Shown here: in pieces, positions 34,523-43,298 of the stretch
Layout: each line of letters starts with the position of its first letter
Numbering within the stretch: the first letter of the stretch is position 1
Origin: Speluncibacter jeojiensis
Lineage (GTDB): Bacteria; Actinomycetota; Actinomycetes; Mycobacteriales; Mycobacteriaceae
Assembly (NCBI RefSeq): GCF_029589495.1
Contig: NZ_JAAIVF010000005.1
Span: forward strand, 186,001-250,000
Direction of reading: 5' to 3'
DNA length: 64,000 nt
Program-made: the position numbers and the translations under genes
Notes under the pieces: model-generated
The model's database searches: none
The model's input: the letters and a program-made list of their open reading frames with translations, nothing else
What the model was told of the DNA's origin: nothing

Positions 34523-36724
34523 ATGACCATTGGATTGAGTGACGAAGCGCGCGAACTGCGTGATTCCGTGCGCAGCTGGGCGGCGCGCCACGCCACGCCG
34601 GCCGTGATCCGGGAGGCCGTCGAGGCCAAGCGGGAGGTCCGCCCGCAGTACTGGGATTCGCTCGCCGAACTGGGCATGCTCGGGCTGCACCTGCCCGAGG
34701 AGCACGGCGGCGTGGGCTACGGCCTGCTCGAGGCGGCCGTCGTGGTCGAGGAACTCGGCCGGGCGATGGTCCCCGGACCGTTCCTGCCGACGGTCGTCGT
34801 CTCGGCCGTGCTGGCCGAGGCCGGTCGCACCGCCGAGCTCGAGGGGCTGGCCGACGGCTCGCTGTCCGGCGCGGTGTCGCTGCAGCCAGGCGCGCTGACG
34901 GTGGCCCGCGACGGCGGCCGCGTGACGCTGTCCGGCACCGCCGGCCACGTGCTCGGCGGCCAGGTGGGCGACGTGTTCCTGCTGGCCGCGCGCGAAGGCG
35001 AGCAGCTCGTCTTCGTGGTCGTCGACCGCGACCGCCTCGAGGTCACCGACCTGCCCGGCTACGACGTGGTGCGGCGCAACGCCGAGGTGACCGTGGACGG
35101 TCTCGAGCTCGCCGAAGACGCCGTGCTGCAGCTGGATTCGCAGCGGGTGCTCGACATCGCCGCCACATTGTTCGCGGCCGAGGCGTCGGGACTGGCCGAC
35201 TGGGCCACCACGACCGCCGCCGACTACGCGCGGGTGCGCCGCCAGTTCGGCCGCGTCATCGGACAGTTCCAGGGCGTCAAGCACAAGGTTGCGCGGATGC
35301 TCACGTTCGCCGAGCAGGCCCGTGTCACCGCCTGGGACGCCGCCCGCGCGCTCGTCGAGGACATCCCGGCCGACGAGTCGTCGCTCGCCGCCGCCGTCGC
35401 CGCGGCCGTCGCCCCCGAGATGGGCTTCCAGGTCACCAAGGACTGCATCCAGGTGCTCGGCGGCATCGGCTACACCTGGGAGCACGACGCGCACCTGTAC
35501 ATGCGCCGGGCGCAGTCGCTGCGCATCCTGCTCGGCTCCACCGCGTCGTGGAAGCGCCGCGTCGCGACGCTGACCATCGCCGGGGCGCGCCGCGAGCTCA
35601 GCGTCGAGCTGCCCGCCGAGGCCGAGCAGATCCGCGTCGACATCCGCGCCGAGCTCGAGCCCGCCCGGGCGCTCGAGGGCGCCGAGCGCAAGGCGTACCT
35701 GGCGGAGAAGGGCTACACCTCGCCGCACCTGCCCGCGCCGTGGGGCAAGAGCGCCGACGCCGTCACCCAGCTTGTCGTCGCCGAGGAGCTGCGTGCCGCC
35801 GAGCTCACCCCGCACGACATGATCATCGGCAACTGGGTGGTCCCGACGCTCATCGCGCACGGCAGCGCGGAGCAGGCGCAGCGGTTCCTGCCGGGCTCGC
35901 TGCGCGGCGACATCGTGTGGTGCCAGCTGTTCTCGGAGCCGGGCGCCGGCTCCGATCTGGCGAGCCTGTCCACCAAGGCCACCAAGGTCGACGGCGGATG
36001 GCGGCTGCAGGGCCAGAAGGTGTGGACGTCGATGGCCCGCGACGCGCACTGGGGCATCTGCCTGGCACGCACCGATGCGGATGTGCCCAAGCACAAGGGC
36101 CTGTCGTACTTCCTGATCGACATCAAGAACGGCAGTGTCGCCGGCGGGGGCCTGGATATTCGCCCGCTGCGCGAGATCACCGGCGAGGCGCTGTTCAACG
36201 AGGTCTTCATCGATGACCTGTTCGTGCCCGACGACTGCCTGGTCGGCAACCCCGGCGACGGCTGGAAGCTGGCCCGCACCACGCTGGCCAACGAGCGGGT
36301 GTCGATGACCGCGGGGTCGTCGCTCGGCGCGGGCGGCGAGGCGCTGGTCGAGCTCGCCGGCAAGCTGCCCGGCGGCGTCGACGACGAGCAGCTCACCGTG
36401 CTGGGCAAGGTGCTGTGCGACGCGCAGACCGGTGGGCTCATGGGCCTGCGCACGACCATCCGGTCGCTCGCCGGCGGCCAGCCCGGCGCCGAATCGTCGG
36501 TGGCGAAGCTGCTGGGCGTGGAGCACATCCAGCAGGTGTGGGAGGTCGCGATGGACTGGGCCGGCCCGTCGTCGCTGCTCGGCGAGCAGGACCGCCGCAC
36601 CGCGACCCAGATGTTCCTGAACTCGCAGTGCATGTCGATCGCGGGCGGTACGACCAACGTGCAGCTCAACATCATCGGCGAGCGGATCCTCGGCCTGCCG
36701 CGCGATCCCGAGCCCGGCAAGTGA
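34523..36724 (+). CDS. fadE34: Fused double acyl-CoA dehydrogenase, FadE34-like
   Basis: 733 aa, about twice a normal ACAD. Two ACAD domains in tandem: residues 1-345 (EEHGGVGYGLLEAAVV, GGIGYTWEHDAHLYMRRA) and about 365-733 (SEPGAGSDLAS, GQKVWTSMARDAHW, NVQLNIIGERILGLPRD). This architecture is that of FadE34, which in M. tuberculosis dehydrogenates C5-side-chain steroid CoA esters (3-oxochol-4-en-24-oyl-CoA). That is the chain length of bile acids, so the enzyme is a central clue to the substrate of this cluster. It follows the thiolase by 46 bp. Confidence 0.9.
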   Translation: MTIGLSDEARELRDSVRSWAARHATPAVIREAVEAKREVRPQYWDSLAELGMLGLHLPEEHGGVGYGLLEAAVVVEELGRAMVPGPFLPTVVVSAVLAEAGRTAELEGLADGSLSGAVSLQPGALTVARDGGRVTLSGTAGHVLGGQVGDVFLLAAREGEQLVFVVVDRDRLEVTDLPGYDVVRRNAEVTVDGLELAEDAVLQLDSQRVLDIAATLFAAEASGLADWATTTAADYARVRRQFGRVIGQFQGVKHKVARMLTFAEQARVTAWDAARALVEDIPADESSLAAAVAAAVAPEMGFQVTKDCIQVLGGIGYTWEHDAHLYMRRAQSLRILLGSTASWKRRVATLTIAGARRELSVELPAEAEQIRVDIRAELEPARALEGAERKAYLAEKGYTSPHLPAPWGKSADAVTQLVVAEELRAAELTPHDMIIGNWVVPTLIAHGSAEQAQRFLPGSLRGDIVWCQLFSEPGAGSDLASLSTKATKVDGGWRLQGQKVWTSMARDAHWGICLARTDADVPKHKGLSYFLIDIKNGSVAGGGLDIRPLREITGEALFNEVFIDDLFVPDDCLVGNPGDGWKLARTTLANERVSMTAGSSLGAGGEALVELAGKLPGGVDDEQLTVLGKVLCDAQTGGLMGLRTTIRSLAGGQPGAESSVAKLLGVEHIQQVWEVAMDWAGPSSLLGEQDRRTATQMFLNSQCMSIAGGTTNVQLNIIGERILGLPRDPEPGK

Positions 36725-36745
36725 ACTGACCCCCGGCGCGAGAAA

Positions 36746-36776
36746 CGACCCCCGGCGCCACCGGTGTCGGGGGTCG
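36746..36776. terminator. Hairpin with repeated arm between fadE34 and hydratase
   Basis: CGACCCCCG (36746-36754) pairs with CGGGGGTCG (36768-36776). GACCCCCGGCGC is also directly repeated at 36728-36739 and 36747-36758. Possible partial terminator within the operon. Confidence 0.45.
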
Positions 36777-36832
36777 GCGTCGCCGCCCGTCGTACCGAAT
36801 CCGGCCGCCCCGGCCCGAAAGGAATCGTCAAC

Positions 36833-37702
36833 ATGCCGATCGATCTCAAGGCTGCGTTGTCGGCCGAACCGACTGTGCGCGAGGCCAACTGGACCGAGCG
36901 TGACGTGCTGCTGTATCACCTGGGCCTCGGTGCCGGGGTGGATGCGCTCGATCCCGCCGAGCTCGGCTGGGTGTACGAGAAGGGCCTCAAGGTCCTGCCG
37001 ACCTTCGCGATGGTCGCCGGTCAGGGGGTCTCGGCCGGCGAGCTGCGGGCGCCGGGGATGAACATGCCGGGCATCGACATCGACCTGCGCAAGATCCTGC
37101 ATGCCGGGCAGTCGCTGACGCTGCACGCGCCGATCCCGGCGTCCGGTTCGGCGCAGATCTCCTCGCGGGTCGCACACGTGTGGGACAAGGGCAAGGCCGC
37201 GGTGATCGTGCTGGAGCAGTCCGCCGCCGACCGCGACGGCAAGTCACTGTGGACGACCGCGATGCAGATCTGGGCCCGCGGCGAGGGCGGCTTCGGCGGC
37301 GAGGCGGGACCGGAGATGGGCGGCGCGATCCCGGACCGTGCGGCCGACACGGTGCTGGTCTCGGCGACCGACGCCCGGCAGGCGCTGCTGTATCGCCTCA
37401 GCGGGGACATGAACCCGCTGCACGCCGATCCCGAGTTCGCGAAGATGGCCGGCTTCGAGCGACCGATCCTGCACGGGCTCGCGTCGTTCGGGGTCGTGTG
37501 CAAGGCCGTGGTCGACGGACTGCTCGGCGGCGACCCGACGCGCGTGCGCGACTATTCGGTGCGTTTTGCCGGATCGATCTATCCGGGTGAGACGATCGAG
37601 ACGTCCGTCTGGCAGGACGGGAACCGCCTCACACTGCAGGCGACCTGCCCGCAGCGCGACGGACAGCCCGTTCTCACCCACGCCACCATGGAGGTCGGAT
37701 GA
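36833..37702 (+). CDS. MaoC-family enoyl-CoA hydratase, Hsd4B/ChsH-like
   Basis: 289 aa from ATG 36833 (AAAGGA upstream). Double hot-dog fold: MPIDLKAALSAEPTV start, WTERDVLLYHLGLGAG, KVLPTFAMVA, then WDKGKAAVI and YRLSGDMNPLHADPEFA with the hydratase-2 motif, IPHGLAS-like ILHGLAS. This matches the Rv3538-type hydratase of cholesterol side-chain beta-oxidation. It adds water to the steroid enoyl-CoA made by the FadE34-like enzyme. A shorter paralogue is at 45789-46622. Its stop overlaps the thioesterase start. Confidence 0.9.
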   Translation: MPIDLKAALSAEPTVREANWTERDVLLYHLGLGAGVDALDPAELGWVYEKGLKVLPTFAMVAGQGVSAGELRAPGMNMPGIDIDLRKILHAGQSLTLHAPIPASGSAQISSRVAHVWDKGKAAVIVLEQSAADRDGKSLWTTAMQIWARGEGGFGGEAGPEMGGAIPDRAADTVLVSATDARQALLYRLSGDMNPLHADPEFAKMAGFERPILHGLASFGVVCKAVVDGLLGGDPTRVRDYSVRFAGSIYPGETIETSVWQDGNRLTLQATCPQRDGQPVLTHATMEVG

Positions 37703-38352
37703 CCACTCCCGCAGATACTTCCGGGGCCGGGATGCCGGCCGGCTCCGTGCCGTTGACCTCGGTGCCGCAGGACGCGCCGGTCGACCGCGCGACCGCCGCG
37801 GCCCGGCGGGTCGTCGAGGCACTGCTGCTGACCGACCGCGCCAACGCCAATCTCGAGCGCGTCGCGGAGGAGCTCAACGGCATCGCCGAGCACCTCGAAC
37901 AGCACGCCCCCGCGGTTCGCGACCGGATGGTCGACATGTGGGGCGGCGAGGGCGTGACCCGGCACGATCCGGTCACCGGTCTGGAGAACGCGATCGCGCT
38001 GCCGCTGATCGTCTACGGACTGCCCGACGGCTCCGTGCGGGGGGAGACGACCGTGACCATCCCGTATCAGGGGCCGCCCGGATGCGTGCACGGCGGCGTG
38101 TCCGCGCTGCTGCTCGACCACACGCTCGGGGTCGCGAACATGTGGGCCGGCCGGGACGGTATGACCGCCCAGCTAAACGTGCGCTATCACCGCCCGACGC
38201 CGCTGTTCGAACCACTGCAGATCAACGGCCGGCAGGAATCGGTGGACGGACGCAAGATCCGCACCACCGGCGACATCCGCACCGCCGAGGGCGAGGTGTG
38301 CGTGTCGGTCGAGGGCTTGTTCGTCGACAAGAAGGTGCCGCGTCCGCGCTGA
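37699..38352 (+). CDS. PaaI-like hot-dog thioesterase
   Basis: 217 aa; ATG 37699 overlaps the hydratase stop (ATGA). The second half is a PaaI/4HBT hot-dog fold: GPPGCVHGGVSALLLDHTLGVAN with the HGG-x8-D active-site pattern, and LNVRYHRPTPLF. The first 90 residues are a helical extension (ATAAARRVVEALLLTDRANANLERV). It would hydrolyse acyl-CoA or salvage CoA from blocked intermediates. In this operon it may release a steroid acid when flux stalls; the specificity is not known. Confidence 0.83.
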   Translation: MTTPADTSGAGMPAGSVPLTSVPQDAPVDRATAAARRVVEALLLTDRANANLERVAEELNGIAEHLEQHAPAVRDRMVDMWGGEGVTRHDPVTGLENAIALPLIVYGLPDGSVRGETTVTIPYQGPPGCVHGGVSALLLDHTLGVANMWAGRDGMTAQLNVRYHRPTPLFEPLQINGRQESVDGRKIRTTGDIRTAEGEVCVSVEGLFVDKKVPRPR

Positions 38353-38395
38353 CCAGCGGACGGTGACCCACGGATCGATCATCGGAGGTTCTCTC

Positions 38396-39184
38396 ATGGG
38401 CAAGTTGGACGGCCGCGCGGCAATCGTGACCGGTGCCGGGATGGGTGTCGGCCGGGGGATCGCCGGCGCGTTCGCGCGTGAGGGCGCGAACGTGCTGGTC
38501 GCCGAGATCGACACGGAGGCAGGCGAGTCGACCGCGCAGTGGCTCCGTGAGCAATGGGGTGTGCAGGCGCGCTTCGTGCGCACCGACGTCGCCGACAGGA
38601 CGCAGGTCGAGGCGATGGTCGACGCCGCCGCGGCCGAGTTCGGCCGGCTCGACATCCTGGTCAACAACGCCTGGCGCGGCCTCGGCTATGCGCGCCTGGA
38701 GAAGACGCCGGCGGAGAACATGCAGGCGGGCTTCGACATGGGTGTGATGGCCGCCTTCTGGGCGATGCAGCGCGCGTTCCCCGAGTTGGCGCAGCGCGGC
38801 ACCGGCCGGGTGATCAACCTGTGCTCGCTCAACGGCGTCAACGCGCACATGTACTCGGTCGCGTACAACGCGGCCAAGGAGGCACTGCGCACGCTCACCC
38901 GCACCGCCGCCCGTGAGTGGGCGCCGAAGCAGGTGTGCTGCAACGTGATCTGCCCGGGCGCGGCGAGCGCCGCCTATCAGCGGGTGGCCGACGCGAACCC
39001 GCAGATGGCCGCGACGATGGCCGCGGCCAACCCGATGGGCCGCATCGGCGACCCGCTCGACGACATCGGCACCGTCGCGGCGTTCCTGGCCGGTGACGAC
39101 TCGCGCTACCTCACCGGCAACACGCTGTTCGTCGACGGCGGGGCGCACATCAACGGGGTGCAGTGGGCCCCGGACGTCGACTGA
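38396..39184 (+). CDS. Short-chain dehydrogenase/reductase
   Basis: 262 aa from ATG 38396, with GGAGG upstream. SDR motifs: IVTGAGMGVGRGIAGAF, LVNNAWRGLG, catalytic YSVAYNAAKEAL and the end TGNTLFVDGGAHIN. It ends within the coding end of the convergent NTF2-fold gene (35-bp overlap). It is closely similar in style to the SDR at 55685-56446 (both have MG(K/T)LDG start, CLLV-type NNA and AAKEA(L/M)R(T/S)LTRTAA), so these two are likely paralogues acting on related substrates. Confidence 0.9.
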   Translation: MGKLDGRAAIVTGAGMGVGRGIAGAFAREGANVLVAEIDTEAGESTAQWLREQWGVQARFVRTDVADRTQVEAMVDAAAAEFGRLDILVNNAWRGLGYARLEKTPAENMQAGFDMGVMAAFWAMQRAFPELAQRGTGRVINLCSLNGVNAHMYSVAYNAAKEALRTLTRTAAREWAPKQVCCNVICPGAASAAYQRVADANPQMAATMAAANPMGRIGDPLDDIGTVAAFLAGDDSRYLTGNTLFVDGGAHINGVQWAPDVD

Positions 39185-39713
39185 CCGCGCGCACCGGGTG
39201 GTCCTCGGACCAGTCGACGATCAGTTCGCGCCGCTGCACCCGCCACCGGCCGTCGTGTCGGGCGAAGGTGTCCTGGTAGCGGATGCGCAGCGCGTTGTCG
39301 CGCAGCGCATCCGCCTTGGCGTAGATGTGGTGGGCGGTGCAGTAGGTCTCGGCTGTGGCCCGGTCGGCTCGGTCGCGGTCACCGTCGGTGCCAGATTCTC
39401 CTACGGCCGGCTCGACGACGTGCTGGAGGACCTCGTGCCGGGTCAGCTCCAGGTGCTCCAGCGAGGTGAGGATGAGGTCGGCGATCGACCCGGCCCCGGT
39501 GACCTCGGCGGGCTCGCCCTTCGGCGTCGCGGAGGCGGGGCGGACCAGCGTCGCGTCCGGCGTGAACAGTCCGATCAGTCCGGCGCGGTCGCGGCGGTCC
39601 ACGGCGGCCGCGTAGCGGTCGACCACGGCCCGAAGTGCGAGCAGATCGGCCGGCGGCAGCGGCTCGGCAGGCTGTAGGGGCTCGGCAGGCTGTAGGGGCA
39701 TGTCGGTGCTCAT
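39150..39713 (-). CDS. SnoaL/NTF2-fold protein
   Basis: 187 aa. An N-terminal tandem repeat (LQPAEP twice) leads into the fold: LRAVVDRYAAAVDRRDRAGL, LFTPDATLVRP, HHIYAKADALRD, DTFARHDGRWRVQRREL. ATG 39713 overlaps the stop of the upstream NTF2-fold gene (ATGA), so two different NTF2-fold proteins are made from one message and could form a heteromer. Its 3' end overlaps the convergent SDR by 35 bp. Possible steroid dehydratase/isomerase; active-site residues not identified. Confidence 0.78.
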   Translation of the reverse strand: MSTDMPLQPAEPLQPAEPLPPADLLALRAVVDRYAAAVDRRDRAGLIGLFTPDATLVRPASATPKGEPAEVTGAGSIADLILTSLEHLELTRHEVLQHVVEPAVGESGTDGDRDRADRATAETYCTAHHIYAKADALRDNALRIRYQDTFARHDGRWRVQRRELIVDWSEDHPVRAVSRRPGPTAPR

Positions 39714-40276
39714 CGGATCTCCTTGTCCGGCGGGAGGATTCGACCTCGCGTACTAGGCTCCTTCTCGGCGAGGATGTCGTCCCGCAATCGCTGCACCAGA
39801 TCCTGCCCGTCCCTGCGGCCGCGCGGTCCGGCGGCCTCGGGTGCGGTCATCCGGTCGGCGTCGGAGCGGGTCCACTCGCGCACGGCCCACCGTTGCGCGA
39901 TCGCCCACCGCCCGTCACGTCGTTCCATCAGGTCGACGAAGCGGGCGCCGCTGGTGAAATCCCCGCCGGCAGGATGGCCCCAGTGCACGTTCATCGAGTA
40001 GGTCTCGGCGATCGCGACGTCGCCGAACAGCTCCACCAGATGGTTGCCGACGTGATGCATGGTGCCGCCGAGGGTTTCGAGCTTCGGCCGCACCCAGGCG
40101 ATGTAGTCGTCGACGCTGCCGTCGAAGCCGGTGTGATGGTCGATCGCGTCCGGGTGGTAACAGGACCGGACCAGGTCGAAGTCCAGCCGGTCGATGCCGC
40201 GGCAGTACCGCAGCACCACATCGTGGATCGCCTGACGGTCGAGCAACTCGCGTTGCATGTCGGATTCCGCTGTCAC
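39710..40276 (-). CDS. SnoaL/NTF2-fold protein
   Basis: 188 aa from GTG 40276, chosen because GGGAGG lies 5 nt upstream; ATG 40258 is an alternative. Motifs: LLDRQAIHDVVLRYCRGIDRLD, CYHPDAIDHHTGFDG, MHHVGNHLVELFGDVA, RFVDLMERRDGRWAIAQRW. The HPDAxDHH and MHHVGNH patterns are like those of SnoaL-type cyclases and of BaiE-like dehydratases. Coupled with the next gene. It follows the FadD terminator. This copy has the most plausible acid/base residues (Asp/His) of the five NTF2-fold proteins, though not verified. Confidence 0.82.
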   Translation of the reverse strand: MTAESDMQRELLDRQAIHDVVLRYCRGIDRLDFDLVRSCYHPDAIDHHTGFDGSVDDYIAWVRPKLETLGGTMHHVGNHLVELFGDVAIAETYSMNVHWGHPAGGDFTSGARFVDLMERRDGRWAIAQRWAVREWTRSDADRMTAPEAAGPRGRRDGQDLVQRLRDDILAEKEPSTRGRILPPDKEIR

Positions 40277-40316
40277 ACAGCCTCCCTAGGGCCGACCCCG
40301 ATCGGGCAGGTACGCA

Positions 40317-40357
40317 GAAGGCCCGTTGCCGCGCACTGGGCGCGGCAGCGGGCCTTC
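40317..40357. terminator. Terminator after FadD (40373)
   Basis: 18-bp arms (40317-40334 and 40340-40357) with one mismatch, 5-nt loop; arms begin GAAGGCCCG and end CGGGCCTTC. Confidence 0.85.
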
Positions 40358-40372
40358 CTGTTCAGCTTCGGG

Positions 40373-42022
40373 TCACGGCTGCACGTCGCGGCGGATGACC
40401 TTGCCGGTGGCGTTGCGCGGCAACGGCTCCGAGGTGATGCGCCAGCGGGCCGGCCGCTTGTAGTACGACAGGCGCTCGTCGACCCAGGCGCGCAGTTCGG
40501 TCTCGGTGATCGGGTGGGCCGGGTCGGTCACCACGACCGCGACGACCTCCTGGCCGAGATCGTCGTGCGGCACGCCGAGCGCGACACACTCGAGGACCCC
40601 GTCGCACTCCTCGACGCACTGCTCGATCTCGACCGGGTAGATGTTCTCGCCGCCGCGCAGGATCAGGTCCGAACGGCGGGTGGTCAGCCGCAGGATGCCG
40701 TTCTCCATCGTGCCGATGTCGCCGGTGTGCAGCCAGCGGTCCTCGTCGATGGCGTCGCTGGTGGCCGCCGGGTCGTTCCAGTACTCGCGCATGATGAACG
40801 GGCTGCGCACGCAGATCTCGCCCTCTTCGCCGTCGGCGACGACCTCACCGAGCGGATCGCGGATCTCCATCTCCACGGTCAGGGTGGGCCGGCCCAGCGA
40901 ACCCGGGTTCGCCGCGAGCACATCGGGTGTGGCGACGGCGATGCCGGTGCCGGACTCGGTGAGCCCGTAGCTGTCGACCAGGCTGTTCTCGGCGAACGGC
41001 ACTGTGTTGCGCAGCCGCTCCTTGAACGCGGGCGACGACGGCGCCGACGCCAGCGCGAACGCGGTCAGCGAGGAGGTGTCGTACTTCGAGAAGTCGGCGT
41101 TGTCCATCAACCGGTTGGCCATGGTCGGGACGGCACCCCAGTTGGTGACGCGTTCGCGCTCGATCAGTTCGAGCGCGTGGTTCGCGTCGAACCCGCCCTG
41201 GTAGATCACGATCGCGAAGCCGGTGGCCATGCACGGCGTGACCAGGTTGTGCAGGCTTGCGATGTGGAACAGCGGGGACGTCAGCAGGTGTCGCTGCGGC
41301 TTGGGCTCGACGCCGGGCGGCATGAACGCCGCGAGCAGCGCGGCGTTGTAGAGGTGGTATCCGACGACCGCGATCATGCTGCGGTGCGTGTGCACCGCGC
41401 CCTTCGGGCGGCCGCTGGTGCCGCTGGTGTAGAGGATGGCGGCCGGGTCGTCCTCGTCGATGTCGACCGTCGGCAGCGCCGCGTCGGAGTGGCGGGCGGC
41501 CAGCGCCGGGATGTTCTGCTCCATGGTGAGCACCGGGATGCCGGCGTTCGCGACGTACTCGGCACGCTTGGCGTCGACGACGACGATCTTCGGGGTGGCG
41601 TGCTCGAGGCCGTAGGCGACCTCGGGGCCGGACCACCAGGCGTTGAACCCGACCGGGATCGCGCCGAGCAGTACCGCCGCCCAGAAGGCCTCGACCCATT
41701 CGGGGGTGTTCGCGCCCAAGATGGCCACCCGGTCGCCCTTGCCGATGCCGTAGTCGTCGGCGAAGACCTTGGCGAGCGAGCGGACCGCGACGTCGTGCTG
41801 CGCGAACGTGATCCTGCGGTCCGCGGTGACGAGGTAGTCGCGGTCGGCGAACCGCTTCGCGCCCTCGGCGAACACGTCGACGAGCGAGTGGGCGCGGTTC
41901 TTCATGGTCCGCATCGGTGCGCCGAGGATCTGCTCGGTGACGATCTCGAACTCGCCGCCCGGGCCCGTCAAGCGCGCCACGATCGCGGCGAAGGCCTGCT
42001 GGGGATCGGTGGCAGTGGTCAT
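40373..42022 (-). CDS. Acyl-CoA synthetase (class I adenylate-forming)
   Basis: 549 aa. [16 protein letters not shown] (P-loop), [34 protein letters not shown] and the C-terminal [12 protein letters not shown] with catalytic Lys. The N-terminal extension ([19 protein letters not shown]) and [11 protein letters not shown] are features of long FadD enzymes such as the one that begins cholate side-chain metabolism in rhodococci. It could activate a bile-acid or side-chain acid. It stands alone between two terminators with its promoter in 42023-42105. Not close to FadD19 or FadD17 types elsewhere in the window. Confidence 0.88.
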   Translation of the reverse strand: MTTATDPQQAFAAIVARLTGPGGEFEIVTEQILGAPMRTMKNRAHSLVDVFAEGAKRFADRDYLVTADRRITFAQHDVAVRSLAKVFADDYGIGKGDRVAILGANTPEWVEAFWAAVLLGAIPVGFNAWWSGPEVAYGLEHATPKIVVVDAKRAEYVANAGIPVLTMEQNIPALAARHSDAALPTVDIDEDDPAAILYTSGTSGRPKGAVHTHRSMIAVVGYHLYNAALLAAFMPPGVEPKPQRHLLTSPLFHIASLHNLVTPCMATGFAIVIYQGGFDANHALELIERERVTNWGAVPTMANRLMDNADFSKYDTSSLTAFALASAPSSPAFKERLRNTVPFAENSLVDSYGLTESGTGIAVATPDVLAANPGSLGRPTLTVEMEIRDPLGEVVADGEEGEICVRSPFIMREYWNDPAATSDAIDEDRWLHTGDIGTMENGILRLTTRRSDLILRGGENIYPVEIEQCVEECDGVLECVALGVPHDDLGQEVVAVVVTDPAHPITETELRAWVDERLSYYKRPARWRITSEPLPRNATGKVIRRDVQP

Positions 42023-42105
42023 CTGATGGGCCTTTCTGGCTGCTGCGTCGTCGACGGGAACGTGTGCAGGATCTCTGGAAGCGGGTGCAATCTCTCACGG
42101 TACCG

Positions 42106-42149
42106 ACCCGGCTCGGCCCCTGTTTCCGTTGAACGGGACAGAGCCGGGT
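42106..42149. terminator. Hairpin between OYE and FadD genes
   Basis: ACCCGGCTC (42106-42114) pairs with GAGCCGGGT (42141-42149) over 26 nt. It lies just after the OYE stop on the minus strand. Confidence 0.55.
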
Positions 42150-42161
42150 GGTCCGTGCGCG

Positions 42162-43298
42162 TCAGTGCAGGACGCCCTCGTGGCGTCGACGGTCGAACTC
42201 GGGCAGGGGGGCGCCCGAGCGAAGCGTGGTGGCCAGCGCCGGGTCCGCCAGGTGCAGCCGGCCGATGGCGATCAGGTCGAACTCGCCGTCGCCGATCCGC
42301 TGCTCGACGTCGGGGATGTTGTCCACGATCGGCGCCGACTTCTCGATGCGGCTGTCGCGCAGCGACTTGCCGATACCCACGCTGCCCACCGCCATCGACG
42401 GCTTCCCGGTGACCTTCTTGGCCCAGCCGGCCAGCGACAGGTCGCTGCCCTCGAACGCCGGCACGTCGAAACGCCGGATGCTGGCGTCGAACACATCCAC
42501 GCCGGCCTCGGACAGTGCGCCGAGGATGATCGACAGTTCGTCGGAGGTCTCGGCGATCCGTGCGGTGTAGTTCTGCTGCTTGTGCTGGGAGAACCGGTAG
42601 AAGATCGGCAGGTCCGGTCCGGCCGCGGCGCGGATGGCCTTGACGACCTCGACGGGGAACCGGGTGCGGCGCTCGAGGTCGCCGCCCCACTCGTCGTCGC
42701 GCAGGTTCGTGCCCGCCCACAGGAACGAGTCCAGCAGGTAGCCGTGACCTCCATGGATGGCGATGCCGTCGAAGCCGAGCTCGGCGGCAGCTGCAGCCGC
42801 GCGACCGTACGCGTCGATGACGTCGGCGATGTCCTGTCCGGTCATCGGCTCGCACGGGTTCTGCGCCCAGCGGACGTACGAATCCGAGTACGAGGTGGTG
42901 CCGAGCGGGCCCCACTCGCCGGACGGGCGCATCGGCTTGATCGACGGGTCGACCTTGCTCATCGCGCCCCACAACGGCCCGACGTGCCACAGCTGCGGGA
43001 TGATCTTGCCGCCGGCCTGGTGCACCGCGTCGACAACCGCGCGCCAGCCGTTCAGCGCCGCCTCGCCGTACATGTGCGGCACCCGGGTGTTGTCCACCGC
43101 GCTGGGATGGTCGATGGCGACGCCTTCGGTGACGATCAGGCCGGTGCCGCCCTCGGCGCGCCGGCGGTAGTACGCGACCACGTCGTCGCCGGGGACCCCG
43201 TCGATCGAGTACGAGCGCGTCATCGGCGACATGACGATCCGGTTGGGCAGCTCGAGGGAACGGACCTGCAGCGGCTGGAACAGCGGGGAATCGGTCAT
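42162..43298 (-). CDS. Old Yellow Enzyme (NADH:flavin oxidoreductase)
   Basis: 378 aa from ATG 43298, overlapping the stop of the NTF2-fold gene (TGATG coupling). FMN barrel: LFQPLQVRSLELPNRIVMSP, IVTEGVAIDHPSA, QLWHVGP (His-based substrate binding), GIAIHGGHGYLLDSFL, and AVGSVGI. The usual HxxN pair of OYEs is replaced by the HVG/HGGHG set; FMN-binding Arg is in RFPVEVV. It reduces activated C=C bonds; in steroid clusters OYEs (BaiH/BaiCD relatives) reduce 3-oxo-4,6-dienes. Such a role here would fit a 7-hydroxysteroid route after dehydration. Confidence 0.88.
   Translation of the reverse strand: MTDSPLFQPLQVRSLELPNRIVMSPMTRSYSIDGVPGDDVVAYYRRRAEGGTGLIVTEGVAIDHPSAVDNTRVPHMYGEAALNGWRAVVDAVHQAGGKIIPQLWHVGPLWGAMSKVDPSIKPMRPSGEWGPLGTTSYSDSYVRWAQNPCEPMTGQDIADVIDAYGRAAAAAAELGFDGIAIHGGHGYLLDSFLWAGTNLRDDEWGGDLERRTRFPVEVVKAIRAAAGPDLPIFYRFSQHKQQNYTARIAETSDELSIILGALSEAGVDVFDASIRRFDVPAFEGSDLSLAGWAKKVTGKPSMAVGSVGIGKSLRDSRIEKSAPIVDNIPDVEQRIGDGEFDLIAIGRLHLADPALATTLRSGAPLPEFDRRRHEGVLH

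Noticed and set aside
39660-39700. CRISPR- or VNTR-like repeat
   Set aside because: Only two copies of an 18-bp unit encoding LQPAEP; a simple tandem duplication at the protein N terminus.
39635-42412. 925-codon plus-strand frame across NTF2-fold and FadD genes
   Set aside because: Antisense to well-supported genes and crosses two terminators; no motif.
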